Assembly (NCBI RefSeq): GCF_030294945.1
Contig: NZ_AP018448.1
Location: 9,210,501 to 9,274,500 of the forward strand
From: Streptomyces graminofaciens
GTDB taxonomy: Bacteria; Actinomycetota; Actinomycetes; Streptomycetales; Streptomycetaceae
Direction: 5' to 3'
DNA length: 64,000 bases
Shown: positions 25,757 to 35,157 of the stretch, piece after piece
How the letters are laid out: each line of letters begins with the position of its first letter
How positions within the stretch are numbered: the first letter of the stretch is position 1
Position numbers and translations under genes: made by a program
The notes under the pieces: model-generated
Told to the model about the DNA's origin: nothing
Database searches by the model: none
What the model saw: the letters and a program-made list of their open reading frames with translations, nothing else

Positions 25757-28700
25757 ATGGACCCCGTGCGCTATCGCATCCTCGGCACCACCCAGGCCCT
25801 GCACACCGACGGCACCCCCGTCCCGGTCGGCGGCGCCCGTCTGCGCGCCCTGCTGACCGTGCTCGCGCTGCGACCGGGGCGTACGGTGCCCGCGGCGCTG
25901 CTCGTCGACGAGGTGTGGGCGGCGAACCCGCCCGCCGACGCCGGGGGCGCGCTGCAGGCACTGGTCGGCCGGCTGCGCAGGGCGCTCGGCCCGGACGCCG
26001 TGGACTCGGTGAACGGCGGCTACCGGCTCGCCGCGGCGCCCGACGACGTCGACCTGTACCGCTTCGGACGGCTCGCGGACGAGGGCGCCCGCGCGCTGGC
26101 CGACGACGACCCGGCCAAGGCGTTGACGGTCCTCGACGACGCGCTGGCCCTGTGGCAGGGCCCGCCGCTGGCCGACCTGCCCGACCGTACGGCCGAGGCC
26201 GCCCGTTGGGAGACCCGCCGCCTCGACGCCGACCGCACCCGCCTGACCGCCGCGCTCGCCCTGGGCCGCGCCGAACAGTCCCTCCCGGCCCTGACCGCCC
26301 TGTGCGACACCCACCCCCTCGACGAACCCCTCCAGTCCCTCCGCCTCCGCGCCCTCAGAGACACGGGCCGCCCGGCGGAAGCCCTGGCCGCCTACGAGGA
26401 CATACGCCAATTACTGGCAGACCGCCTGGGCACGGACCCGGGCCCGGAACTGCGTGCGCTGCACGGCGAGTTGCTGACTGAAGGGCCGCAGGCCCCTTCA
26501 GGGGCGCGGGGAACCGCGCGACCAACCACAACAAACCCGCACCCGCCACACACACCGAACCTCCCGAGCTCCCCGGCGCGGGGTCGACGAGGCGGAGCCC
26601 ATGGCGGGGGCGAAAGACCCGCCCCCCGCCCCGTGGGCAACCTCCGCGCCCGCCTCACCAGCTTCGTGGGCCGGGACACCGACATCAACACCATCCGCGC
26701 CGACCTCACGACCGCCCGCCTCGTCACCCTCCTCGGCCCCGGCGGCGCCGGTAAGACCCGCCTCTCCCAGGAGACCGGCGAGGCCATGGCCGAAGCCGTC
26801 CCCGACGGCGTCTGGCTCGCCGAACTCGCCCCGGTCGACGACCCGGCGGGCGTTCCGGAGGCGGTGTTCACCGCCCTCGGCGCCCGCGAGACCGTACTGC
26901 GCGGCGCCGGCGCCGAGGAGATGCGGCACATCGCCGACCGCCACGACGATCCCCTCGCCCGCCTCGCCGAGTACTGCGCCCGCCGCCGGATGCTCCTCAT
27001 CCTCGACAACTGCGAACATGTCGTGGCCGCCGCCGCCCACCTCGCCGAGCAGCTGCTCCAGCGCTGCCCGGGGCTCACCGTGCTCGCCACCAGCCGCGAA
27101 CCCCTCGGCGTACCGGGGGAGTTGGTGCGCCCGGTGGAGCCGCTGCCGCAGCCGCACGCGCTCCGGCTGTTCGCCGACCGGGGGGCCTCGGCCCGGCCCG
27201 GGTTCACGATCGCCGACGACCCGGAGGCGGCCGCCGAGATCTGCCGCCGGCTCGACGGTCTCCCGCTCGCGATCGAGCTGGCGGCGGCCTGCCTCCGCAT
27301 GCTGACACCTCGCCAGATCGCTGACCGGCTCGACAACCGCTTCCGGCTGCTCACCTCCGGCAGCCGTACCGTCCTGCCCCGCCAACAGACCCTGCGGGCC
27401 GTCGTCGACTGGTCCTGGGAGCTGCTCGACGAGGACGAACGGGAGGTGCTGCGGCGGCTGTCCGTCTTCGCCGGCGGCTGCGACCTCGCCGCCGCCGAGG
27501 CCGTGTGCGGGCCCGCCGCACTGGAGGCGCTCGGCTCGCTCGTCGACAAGTCCCTCGTGGTCGCGGCCCCTTCGGCGGGCGGCGAGATGCGCTACCGGCT
27601 GCTGGAGACGGTCGCCGAGTACGCCGGCGAACGGCTCGACGAGGTCGGCGCCCGCCCCGCCGCCGAGCACGCCCACCTGACGTACTACCGCGAACTCGCC
27701 CGCACCACCGACCCGTTGCTGCGCGGCCCCGGCCAGCGCGCGGCGATCGACCTCCTCGGGATGGAGTACGAGAACCTCCGTACGGCCCTGAGACACGCCG
27801 TCGCCTGGCAGGACGAGCAGGAGGCGATCTGTCTGACGCTGTCGCTGGGCTGGTACTGGCAGATGCGTGACCTGAAGACCGAGGCCAGACACTGGTCCGC
27901 GCAGGTCAAGGAGCTCGGCCCGAACCCCTTCACGGCGCCCGCCCGCCCCGTCCCGGACCTGCTGGAGCGCTGCACGGACAACCCGCCCCCGATGCGTCCG
28001 GAGGTGCTGGACGAGGCTCGGCGCGGCGTCCATCTGATCCATCTCGCCTGCATGGACATGGAGTTGGAGGCCTGGGAGACGCCCGAGGCCCAGGAGAAGC
28101 TGAACGTGGTCAGCGAGACCTACACCCCCGGCCAGCCGCAGAGCTGCCGCTTCCCGGGCATCGTGTGGTTCTACGCCGTACTGCTGTCCGGCGGTATGGA
28201 CCGGGTCCGTGCGGTCGTCGACGCCAACGTCGAGACCGCCCGGGCCCTCGACGACGACTGGGAACTGGCCTACTCCCTCCAGATGCGGGCCAACATCGCC
28301 GCCAACCGCAGCGACTGGGCGAGCGACGCCACCCGTGACGCCGACGAGGCCCTGGAGATCTTCGCCCGGATCGGCGACGCCTGGGGCACCGCGGAAGCCC
28401 TCTCCGCACGCGGCGAGGCCATGGAACGCAGGGGCAGGTTCGGGCCCGCCGCGGCCGACTTCGAGCAGGCCATCGAGTACGCCGACCGGCTCGGCGCCCG
28501 CGCCCAGCGCGGCATCCTCAGCGTCCGTCTCGGCAGTGTGCTCATCGACGCCGGCGAGGCCGAGCGGGGCGAGAAGCTGCTGTACGACGTGCTGGCGGGC
28601 GACCACCAGGCCGCCCGCGAGGCAGTGCCCGCGGCCCGCCTCTTCCTCGCGTTCCGCCTTGGCCGCACCGGACGGGTGGCCGAGGCCCGTGAGCAACTGA

Positions 28701-29134
28701 CTCTGCTCCGCGAGGAGTTCAGTGCCTACGCCTTCGTGGTGTTCGCCGGGTTCGTGCTCGGCGTGGAGGCCTACCTGAACGTGATGGACGGGAACCACGA
28801 GGCGGCCGTGGAGAAGATCCGGGAGGCGCTGGAACGGTGCGCGGACCCCCTGTCCCAGATGATCACCCCGCACATGCCCGCCATACAGCTGGTCACGGCC
28901 GCCCTGGCCGTGGCGGGCCTGGACGGCGGCGCCCGTGCCCGTGACGCGGCCCGCATCCTCGGCGCCGCCGACGCGCTGCTGCCGCCCGGCCACTTCTCCA
29001 GCCCCATGGAGGTCGAGAGCCGCACCCGGGCCGAGGCCGACACCAGGGCCGCCCTGCCGGACGACGGAACGTACGAGACGGCGTACGCCGAGGGCGGCGC
29101 CCTCTCCCTGGAGGAGGCCACCGCCCTGGTGTGA
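25757..29134 (+). CDS. SARP/AfsR-type transcriptional regulator with NB-ARC and TPR-like domains
   Basis: A 1,125-residue regulator. An OmpR-like winged helix (about 5-95, RLRALLTVLALRPGRTVPAA) is followed by the BTAD helical domain (100-240); together they form a SARP DNA-binding unit that recognises direct repeats. After a Pro-rich linker comes an NB-ARC/STAND ATPase (P-loop LLGPGGAGKTRL near 326, LILDNCEHV near 415), then helical TPR-like repeats to the end. Family members switch on antibiotic genes. TTA 26411-26413 predicts bldA control. The linker (about 245-265) is encoded by a copy of the dispersed intergenic repeat. Convergent with the DrrAB-like exporter, whose promoter has SARP-like repeats. 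GTG 25766 is an alternative start. Confidence 0.88.
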   Translation: MDPVRYRILGTTQALHTDGTPVPVGGARLRALLTVLALRPGRTVPAALLVDEVWAANPPADAGGALQALVGRLRRALGPDAVDSVNGGYRLAAAPDDVDLYRFGRLADEGARALADDDPAKALTVLDDALALWQGPPLADLPDRTAEAARWETRRLDADRTRLTAALALGRAEQSLPALTALCDTHPLDEPLQSLRLRALRDTGRPAEALAAYEDIRQLLADRLGTDPGPELRALHGELLTEGPQAPSGARGTARPTTTNPHPPHTPNLPSSPARGRRGGAHGGGERPAPRPVGNLRARLTSFVGRDTDINTIRADLTTARLVTLLGPGGAGKTRLSQETGEAMAEAVPDGVWLAELAPVDDPAGVPEAVFTALGARETVLRGAGAEEMRHIADRHDDPLARLAEYCARRRMLLILDNCEHVVAAAAHLAEQLLQRCPGLTVLATSREPLGVPGELVRPVEPLPQPHALRLFADRGASARPGFTIADDPEAAAEICRRLDGLPLAIELAAACLRMLTPRQIADRLDNRFRLLTSGSRTVLPRQQTLRAVVDWSWELLDEDEREVLRRLSVFAGGCDLAAAEAVCGPAALEALGSLVDKSLVVAAPSAGGEMRYRLLETVAEYAGERLDEVGARPAAEHAHLTYYRELARTTDPLLRGPGQRAAIDLLGMEYENLRTALRHAVAWQDEQEAICLTLSLGWYWQMRDLKTEARHWSAQVKELGPNPFTAPARPVPDLLERCTDNPPPMRPEVLDEARRGVHLIHLACMDMELEAWETPEAQEKLNVVSETYTPGQPQSCRFPGIVWFYAVLLSGGMDRVRAVVDANVETARALDDDWELAYSLQMRANIAANRSDWASDATRDADEALEIFARIGDAWGTAEALSARGEAMERRGRFGPAAADFEQAIEYADRLGARAQRGILSVRLGSVLIDAGEAERGEKLLYDVLAGDHQAAREAVPAARLFLAFRLGRTGRVAEAREQLTLLREEFSAYAFVVFAGFVLGVEAYLNVMDGNHEAAVEKIREALERCADPLSQMITPHMPAIQLVTAALAVAGLDGGARARDAARILGAADALLPPGHFSSPMEVESRTRAEADTRAALPDDGTYETAYAEGGALSLEEATALV
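26491..26547 (+). repeat. Dispersed GC-rich repeat, copy 2, inside the SARP gene
   Basis: GGCCCCTTCAGGGGCGCGGG and the following GAACCGCGCGACCA match the intergenic copies but lie in frame within the SARP coding sequence, where they encode a Ser-Gly-Ala-Arg-Gly-Thr-Ala-Arg linker. Confidence 0.7.
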
Positions 29135-29183
29135 CCGCGAAGTCACTCGTGCCACCTCGAAGGCACTCATGCGACCTCGAAGG

Positions 29184-29999
29184 TCAGCTCTTCGTCTTGA
29201 ACTTGTGGATCGCGACCGGCGCCATCACCGCCGTGATCGCCGCCGACCAGCCCAGCGTCACCCACAGGTCGTGCGCGACCGGGCCGCCGACCATCAGTCC
29301 GCGCGCCGCGTCGGCGAGCGTGGACAGCGGGTTGTAGTCGGTGAAGTGCTGGAGCCAGCCCGGCATCGACCCGGTCGGGGCGAAGATCGACGAGCCGAAC
29401 TGCAGCGGGAACAGCACCAGGAAGCCCATCGCCTGCACGGACTGCGCGCTCTTCATGACCACGCCCAGGGTGAGGAACACCCACATGATCGACGAGGCGA
29501 ACACCGTGGACAGGGCCACGGTCGCGAGCAGGCCACCCCAGTTGGTGATGTCGAACCCGACCAGCACGGCGACGACCATCAGCACGGCGGTCGCGAACAG
29601 CATCCGCAGCAGCTCCACCGAGATCTTCGCGAAGAGCACCGAGCCGCGCCCGATCGGCAGGGACCGGAAGCGGTCCATGACACCGGAGTTGAAGTCCTGG
29701 CTGAAGCCGGTGCCGACGCCCTGGGACAGCGTCATGCTCATCATCGCGATCATGCCGGGGATCACGTACTGCACGTACTGGTCCTGTCCGCCGCCCAGCG
29801 CCTGCCCGATCGAGCCGCCGAAGACGAACACGAACAGCAGGGTGAAGATGACCGGCATCAGCAGCGCGTCGGCCATCGATTCCGGGTCCTGCCGGATCCA
29901 CAGCAGGTTGCGGCGGACGAGGGCACCGGTGTGCCGCAGATGCCCGCGCAGCGGGATGCGGACGTCGTCGGTGGAGGTGGGGAGGGTGGTGGCGCTCAT
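29184..29999 (-). CDS. ABC transporter permease, DrrB/ABC-2 type
   Basis: A 271-residue permease with six membrane segments typical of ABC-2 exporters (LLMPVIFTLLFVFVFGGSI, then LLRMLFATAVLMVVAVLVGF and further helices; NPLSTLADAARGL before the last). It pairs with the DrrA-like ATPase upstream; the start overlaps that gene's stop as ATGA, so synthesis is coupled. DrrAB systems export self-made antibiotics such as daunorubicin. It ends 49 bases from the convergent SARP gene. Confidence 0.92.
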   Translation of the reverse strand: MSATTLPTSTDDVRIPLRGHLRHTGALVRRNLLWIRQDPESMADALLMPVIFTLLFVFVFGGSIGQALGGGQDQYVQYVIPGMIAMMSMTLSQGVGTGFSQDFNSGVMDRFRSLPIGRGSVLFAKISVELLRMLFATAVLMVVAVLVGFDITNWGGLLATVALSTVFASSIMWVFLTLGVVMKSAQSVQAMGFLVLFPLQFGSSIFAPTGSMPGWLQHFTDYNPLSTLADAARGLMVGGPVAHDLWVTLGWSAAITAVMAPVAIHKFKTKS

Positions 30000-31021
30000 A
30001 CGGCGACCTCCTCGCGGTCGTCGGCGGGCACGGTGTCCTGCGGGGCACTGGCGCGGTGGCCGGTGAGGGACAGGAACACCTCGTCCAGGCTGGGCAGTTC
30101 GGTGGTGATGGAGGACAGCGTGATCCCGCGCGAGGTGACGGCGCCGACCACGGCGGTCAGCTGCTCGTCGCTGAGGATCGGCACGAGGAGGGTGCCGGAC
30201 TCGGAGTCCACGGTGGTGGTGGCGAGGCCGGTGATGCCGAGGTCGTCGAGGTACGCGGCGAGCGGCCGCAGCTGCACCGCGTCGACCGGCCGCACCCGCA
30301 GGGTCCGCCCGCCGACCTTGGCCTTCAGCTCGTCGATCCCGCCGCCCGCGATGACCTTGCCCCGGTCGACGACGGTCAGCTCGGAGGCCAGCTGCTCGGC
30401 CTCCTCCATGTACTGGGTGGTCAGCAGCACGGTGACCCCGTCCCCGACCATCCGCTTGACCTCGTCCCACACCTCGTTGCGGGTCCGCGGGTCGAGTCCG
30501 GTGGTGGGCTCGTCCAGGAAGAGGACGGCGGGCTGCCCGATCATCGACGCGGCGAGGTCGAGCCGGCGCCGCATACCGCCGGAGTACGTGCTCGCCGGGC
30601 GCTTGGCCGCTTCGGTGAGCGAGAACCGCTCCAGCAGTTCGTCGGCCCGGGCACGGGCGTCCTTGCGGGGCAGGTCGAGCAGCCGCCCGATCATGTAGAG
30701 GTTCTCCCAGCCGGGAAGCTTCTCGTCGACGGAGGCGTACTGCCCGGTGAGCCCGATCACCCGGCGCAGCTGCCGGGGCTGCCGCAGGACGTCGTATCCG
30801 GCGACGGTCGCCCGGCCCGAGTCGGGGGACAGAAGAGTGGACAGAATCCGCACGAGGGTGGTCTTGCCGGCCCCGTTCGGCCCGAGCACACCCATCACGG
30901 TGCCCTCGCGCACATCCAGATCGACACCGTCCAGCGCCCTGGTCTCGCCGTAGTGCTTGACCAGCCCCCGTACGGTGACAGCGCCCTGCGCGCCGCTGGT
31001 TTCCTTGTCGATTCGCGTCAT
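29996..31021 (-). CDS. ABC transporter ATP-binding protein, DrrA family
   Basis: A 341-residue ATPase: Walker A GPNGAGKTT near residue 47, signature YSGGMRRRLDLAASM near 146, Walker B VLFLDEPTTGLD near 166, followed by the C-terminal DrrA extension (GRTLRVRPVD and later LPSLDEVFLSLTG). It should power the permease at 29184. ATG 31021 is close to a -10-like CACTGT (31034-31029), so the mRNA may be leaderless. The promoter holds phased TGTCGGCGG repeats suited to SARP binding. Confidence 0.93.
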   Translation of the reverse strand: MTRIDKETSGAQGAVTVRGLVKHYGETRALDGVDLDVREGTVMGVLGPNGAGKTTLVRILSTLLSPDSGRATVAGYDVLRQPRQLRRVIGLTGQYASVDEKLPGWENLYMIGRLLDLPRKDARARADELLERFSLTEAAKRPASTYSGGMRRRLDLAASMIGQPAVLFLDEPTTGLDPRTRNEVWDEVKRMVGDGVTVLLTTQYMEEAEQLASELTVVDRGKVIAGGGIDELKAKVGGRTLRVRPVDAVQLRPLAAYLDDLGITGLATTTVDSESGTLLVPILSDEQLTAVVGAVTSRGITLSSITTELPSLDEVFLSLTGHRASAPQDTVPADDREEVAV

Positions 31022-31041
31022 GGGAACGACAGTGCCAGGGG

Positions 31042-31103
31042 CCGCCGACAAACCACCGACAGGCCGCCGACAGGCCACCTGGGGCGCCGACAATCCGCCG
31101 ACA
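31042..31103 (-). promoter_or_regulatory. Phased direct repeats (SARP-box candidates) before the DrrAB-like operon
   Basis: The nonamer CCGCCGACA (minus strand TGTCGGCGG) or one-base variants starts at 31042, 31053, 31064, 31084 and 31095. Steps of exactly 11 bases within the trio and the pair put them on one face of the helix, the layout SARP regulators use. GTCGGCG resembles the GTCAGSS heptamer of PapR2-like SARPs. Confidence 0.6.
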
Positions 31104-31125
31104 GGGGGCGCCGCCCGTTCCCGGT

Positions 31126-31173
31126 GCCCCGGAAGAGGCGCGGGGAACCGTGCGATCAACCCCCGCCCACCCG
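31126..31173 (+). repeat. Dispersed GC-rich repeat, copy 3
   Basis: GCCCCGGAAGAGGCGCGGGG followed by AACCGTGCGATCAACCCCCG matches the intergenic family, between the DrrAB promoter and the phosphotransferase gene. Confidence 0.65.
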
Positions 31174-31259
31174 GAGAAACCCAGCCCCGACACCCGGCGA
31201 CGCGTATGAGACACCCTGGCCGGAATCGTCAATCAGGTGCATGGCAAGGTGACCGCACC

Positions 31260-32348
31260 ATGACCAGACTTCTCGCCCACGGAATGGGCACAGTCCCCGT
31301 CGACCCCGACTGGCCCCCGCTCACCGAGGCCGACGTGCACGCGCTCGTCGGCCCGGCCCGCGTGCTCTGGCACAGCCCCCGCCGGCTCTCCGCCGCCGCA
31401 CTCGTCGAGCAGGACGGCCGACGGCTGTTCGTGAAACGGCACCACATCGACGTACGCACCCCACAGGGCCTGGCCGAGGAACACGCCTTCCTGCGGTATC
31501 TGCGGGAGCACGGCGCACCCGTCGTCGAGGTGCTCGGCGCCGCCGAGCGCGGGGAGTGGGTGTACGAGGTGCACACCGCCGGGGTCGGCACGGACCTGTA
31601 CCGGGACGCGCTGTCCTGGTCCCCGTTCGCCTCCACCGGCCACGCCCGCGCGGCCGGTGCCGCCCTCGCCGGGCTCCACCTGGCCGCCGAGGGGTTCGAC
31701 GCGCCGCGCCGCCGGCCCCAGCACCTGGTCTCCTCGTTCACCGTGTTCGCGGCGGTCGACCCCGAGGCCGCGCTGGAGGAGTACATACGGGCCCGGCCCG
31801 CCCTCGCCGTCGCGCTCAAGAACCGGCCCTGGCGGGAGGACCTGCGCGCGGTCCATCTCCCCTTCTACGAGGAGCTGTTGCCGTACCTCGGCCGCCTCGA
31901 ACCCCTGTGGACGCACAACGATCTGCACGCCTCCAACCTGCTCTGGAACGAGAGCACCGGCCGGGTCGCCACGGTCCTCGACTTCGGCCTCAGCGACCGT
32001 ACGACCGCCGTCCACGACCTGGCCGCCGCGATCGAACGCAACACCGTGCAGTGGCTCGACCCCGCCCGCCCGGTCCGCCTCGACGACGTGGACGCGCTGA
32101 TCGACGGCTACACGTCCATGCGACCGCTGAGCCCCACCGAGTGCGAGGCGCTGCCCGCGCTGCTGCCCCTGGTCCACGCCGAGTTCGCGCTCTCCGAGAT
32201 GGGCTACTTCCACGCGGTCACCCGGTCGGTCGAGAACACGGCCCTCGCGTACGACCTCTTCGTGGACCACGCCCGCTGGTTCGAGAGCGAGGACGGGGCA
32301 CTGCTGATGAAGAGGGTCCGCGAGCGGGCCCTCGACCAGTGGACCTAG
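31260..32348 (+). CDS. Phosphotransferase enzyme family protein (APH-like kinase)
   Basis: A 362-residue small-molecule kinase fold. RRLFVKRHHID near residue 60 carries the ATP Lys, LWTHNDLHASNLLW near 218 the catalytic loop, and VLDFGLSDRTTAVHDLA near 240 the metal-binding Asp. Substrate unknown; relatives phosphorylate aminoglycosides, choline or homoserine. ATG 31260 follows AAGGTGA at good spacing; in-frame upstream codons give low-complexity residues. Confidence 0.85.
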   Translation: MTRLLAHGMGTVPVDPDWPPLTEADVHALVGPARVLWHSPRRLSAAALVEQDGRRLFVKRHHIDVRTPQGLAEEHAFLRYLREHGAPVVEVLGAAERGEWVYEVHTAGVGTDLYRDALSWSPFASTGHARAAGAALAGLHLAAEGFDAPRRRPQHLVSSFTVFAAVDPEAALEEYIRARPALAVALKNRPWREDLRAVHLPFYEELLPYLGRLEPLWTHNDLHASNLLWNESTGRVATVLDFGLSDRTTAVHDLAAAIERNTVQWLDPARPVRLDDVDALIDGYTSMRPLSPTECEALPALLPLVHAEFALSEMGYFHAVTRSVENTALAYDLFVDHARWFESEDGALLMKRVRERALDQWT

Positions 32349-32380
32349 CAGCCCGCCGACGGGGGAAGATCGACGGGCTG
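32349..32380. terminator. Hairpin between phosphotransferase and panB
   Basis: CAGCCCG and CGGGCTG pair across 18 bases, with CCGA/TCG extending the stem by three bases and one mismatch. It begins directly at the phosphotransferase stop. No U-run. Confidence 0.5.
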
Positions 32381-32413
32381 CCGTGGTGCCACAGTGGCTC
32401 TACAGCCCTAGGC

Positions 32414-32436
32414 CGGGAATTTAACGACAGGGCCTA
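32414..32436 (-). repeat. Stop-codon-linked repeat, copy at panB
   Basis: On the minus strand TAGGCCCTGTCGTTAAATTC continues with CCG and starts at the panB stop codon. It matches the element at 42933 at 19 of 23 positions. Confidence 0.6.
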
Positions 32437-33309
32437 GTGAACGGAGTGCTCCTCCAGCGGGAACGTTCCGCCCACGACGTCCTCCGCGAAGGCCTTGGCC
32501 GCGCCCGCCATGACCTCGCGCAGGTCGGCGTACTTCTTCACGAACTTCGGGACCCGGCCGCCGGTCAGGCCGAGCATGTCCGTCCAGACCAGCACCTGCG
32601 CGTCCGTCTCGGGACCCGCACCGATGCCGACCGTCGGGATGTGCAGCACGCGCGTGACCTCGGCGGCCAGCTCCGCCGGCACCAGCTCCAGGACGACCGC
32701 GAAGGCGCCCGCGTCCTGGACGGCCTTGGCGTCGCGCAGCAGCTGGTGCGCGGCCTCCTCGCCGCGGCCCTGGACGCGGTAGCCCATGGCGTTCACGGAC
32801 TGCGGGGTCAGGCCGATGTGGGCCATGACCGGGATGCCGGACTCCACCAGCAGCCGGATCTGCTCGTACGACCGCTCGCCGCCCTCCAGCTTCACGGCCC
32901 CGACCCCGGCCTCCTTGACCATCCGGGTCGCCGAGCGCAGCGCCTGCACCGGCCCCTCCTGGTACGAGCCGAAGGGCAGGTCGCCGACGATCAGGGCGCG
33001 GCTCGTGCCCCGTACGACGGCCGCCGACAGCATGGTCATCTCGTCGAGGGTGACGGGCACGGTGGTGTCGTACCCGAGGTGACAGTTGCCCGCCGAGTCG
33101 CCGACGAGCATGACCGGGATGCCGGCCTCGTCGAACACGGACGCGGTCATCGCGTCGTAGGCGGTGAGCATGGGCCACTTCTCGCCCCGCTCCTTGGCGA
33201 GCGCGAGGTCCCGGACGGTGATACGGCGTGTGCCCTTGCCCCCGTACAGCGTCTTGCTGCCGTCGGAGGGGCCTGCCTGTGCAGACTGGGCAGCCGAAAG
33301 CTGCGTCAT
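32434..33309 (-). CDS. panB: 3-methyl-2-oxobutanoate hydroxymethyltransferase
   Basis: A 291-residue (beta/alpha)8 enzyme adding a hydroxymethyl group from methylene-tetrahydrofolate to 2-oxoisovalerate, the first step to pantothenate and CoA. Blocks: [34 protein letters not shown] (metal-binding Asp), VKLEGGE, and [13 protein letters not shown]; the catalytic Glu lies in [16 protein letters not shown] stands eight bases before the ATG. No panC or panD is adjacent. The N-terminal ~20 residues are a nonconserved extension. Confidence 0.95.
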   Translation of the reverse strand: MTQLSAAQSAQAGPSDGSKTLYGGKGTRRITVRDLALAKERGEKWPMLTAYDAMTASVFDEAGIPVMLVGDSAGNCHLGYDTTVPVTLDEMTMLSAAVVRGTSRALIVGDLPFGSYQEGPVQALRSATRMVKEAGVGAVKLEGGERSYEQIRLLVESGIPVMAHIGLTPQSVNAMGYRVQGRGEEAAHQLLRDAKAVQDAGAFAVVLELVPAELAAEVTRVLHIPTVGIGAGPETDAQVLVWTDMLGLTGGRVPKFVKKYADLREVMAGAAKAFAEDVVGGTFPLEEHSVH

Positions 33310-33449
33310 TGCAACAGCTCCTTCAAGTCATCTCGAGGCACCCTGACGGCGTCCCCGGATCCCCTCCATGGTGGCACTTGGCGCCGGGGAGAGCTAGGGC
33401 AGGTACGTGTGACCGTTCCGGCACGTGGCACGTAAGACACGGGTAAGAG

Positions 33450-33482
33450 AATTTCGATACGAGACGGTGCCGTATCGAAATT
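33450..33482. promoter_or_regulatory. Operator-like inverted repeat before the DHA2 pump
   Basis: AATTTCGATACG (33450-33461) and CGTATCGAAATT (33471-33482) are exact 12-base arms around a nine-base centre, 17 bases before the pump ATG. It is the likely site for the TetR protein encoded downstream. Confidence 0.75.
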
Positions 33483-33499
33483 GGTCTACGCTGGCCCGC

Positions 33500-35080
33500 A
33501 TGACTACTCCTGTCCCTGTCGAGCGGCGGGTCCCCGAAGCGGTGCACCGGCGGCGCTGGGCGATTCTCGGTGTGCTGATGCTGAGCCTGCTGATCGTGGT
33601 GCTCGACAACTCGATCCTGAACGTCGCCATCAAGACCATCTCGACCCCTGCCCCGACCGGCCTCGGCGCCACCCAGAGCGAGCTGGAGTGGGCGATCAAC
33701 GCCTACACGCTCGTCTTCGCCGGTCTGCTGTTCAGCGCGGGTCTGCTCGGCGACCGGCTGGGCCGCAAGAAGGTGCTGCTCGGCGGGCTCGTGGTCTTCG
33801 GCCTCGGCTCGGCGCTCGCCGCCGAGTCGGGCTCGCCGGTCCAGCTGATCGTGTTTCGCGCGGTCATGGGCATCGGCGCCGCCTTCGTGATGCCCGCCAC
33901 GCTCGCCGTCCTGATGAACGTCTTCGAGCGCGACGAGCAGCCCAAAGCCATCGGCATCTGGGCGGGTGGCGTGGGCCTCGCCATCGCCATCGGCCCGATC
34001 ACCGGCGGCGTCCTCCTCGACCACTTCTGGTGGGGCTCGGTCTTCCTGATCAACGTGCCGATCGTGGTGCTGGCGCTGGGCCTGATGATCTGGCTGGTGC
34101 CCGACTCCCGCGACCCGAACCCGGGCCGGATCGACCCCGTCGGCGTGCTGCTCTCCGTCGTCGGCCTCGTCCTGCTCGTCTACGGCATCATCCGGGGCGG
34201 CCAGCTCGCCGACTTCACCGACGCCACCGTCCTCGGGACCATCGTGGCCGGGCTCGTGGTCCTCGCCGCCTTCGTCGTGTTCGAGAAGCGCAGCGACCAC
34301 CCGTCCATCGATGTCACGTACTTCAGGAACAAGGTCTTCTCGGCCGCCATCGGTGTCATCGCCCTCGTCTTCTTCTCCTTGATGGGCGTGACGTTCTTCT
34401 CGGTCTTCTACACCCAGACCGTCCGCGGCTACTCGCCTCTGCAGACCGGTCTGCTGATGCTGCCGCTGGCCGTCGCACAGCTCGTCTTCGCACCCCGCGC
34501 CCGGCTGGTCGTCGACCGCTTCGGCAACAAGGCCACCTGCACGGCGGGCATGGCCACGATCGCCGTCACCCTGGCCTCGTTCGCCACGCTCGACGCGGAC
34601 ACCCCCATCTGGCTGCTGGAGGTCATCTTCTTCTTCATGGGCGCCGGAATGGCCCACATCATGACCCCGACCAGCGTCGTCATCATGCAGGCCCTGCCCC
34701 GCGAGAAGGCCGGCTCCGCCTCCGCGCTCAGCAACACCTTCCGCCAGGTCGGCGGCGCCCTCGGTATCGCCGTACTCGGCTCGGTGCTCTCCGCCTCGTA
34801 CCGCGGCTCCATCGAGGACAAGCTCCCGGCCGGCGCACCGCACGCCGCCGCCGAGTCCATCGAGGCCACCCTCGGCCTCGCCGCCCGCCTCGGCCCGCAG
34901 GGAGAGTCCCTCGTCGCCCCGGCGCACGACGCCTTCCTGCACGCCATGCACATGACCGCGCTGTGCGGGGCGGCCGTGGCCGTGATCGGTGTGGTGGTCG
35001 TCGCGGTCTGCCTGCCCGGACGCACCGGAGCATCACAACAGGGTGGAAAAGAGGAGGAGTTGGTGACCGCCGACCAGTGA
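33500..35080 (+). CDS. MFS multidrug transporter, DHA2/EmrB-QacA family
   Basis: A 526-residue 14-helix drug:proton antiporter. Helix 1 carries [10 protein letters not shown], the family variant of the LDxTVxNVALP motif; [11 protein letters not shown] is motif A, and [19 protein letters not shown] is motif C of antiporters. C-terminal tail charged. The ATG at 33500 lies just after the 33-base operator. It forms an operon with the TetR gene 77 bases downstream, so it is probably induced by its substrates. Confidence 0.92.
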   Translation: MTTPVPVERRVPEAVHRRRWAILGVLMLSLLIVVLDNSILNVAIKTISTPAPTGLGATQSELEWAINAYTLVFAGLLFSAGLLGDRLGRKKVLLGGLVVFGLGSALAAESGSPVQLIVFRAVMGIGAAFVMPATLAVLMNVFERDEQPKAIGIWAGGVGLAIAIGPITGGVLLDHFWWGSVFLINVPIVVLALGLMIWLVPDSRDPNPGRIDPVGVLLSVVGLVLLVYGIIRGGQLADFTDATVLGTIVAGLVVLAAFVVFEKRSDHPSIDVTYFRNKVFSAAIGVIALVFFSLMGVTFFSVFYTQTVRGYSPLQTGLLMLPLAVAQLVFAPRARLVVDRFGNKATCTAGMATIAVTLASFATLDADTPIWLLEVIFFFMGAGMAHIMTPTSVVIMQALPREKAGSASALSNTFRQVGGALGIAVLGSVLSASYRGSIEDKLPAGAPHAAAESIEATLGLAARLGPQGESLVAPAHDAFLHAMHMTALCGAAVAVIGVVVVAVCLPGRTGASQQGGKEEELVTADQ

Positions 35081-35157
35081 AGCACCGGCCCAGGGTGCCC
35101 TCCCCCGCGGTACGCGGGAGAGAATCCCCCCGGCAGCACAAGAGAGACGGAGTCGAA

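Noticed and set aside
29184..31232. Single 682-codon frame across both DrrAB-like genes
   Set aside because: Its first part is a shadow frame of the ATPase gene; the permease starts at 29999 with an ATGA overlap.
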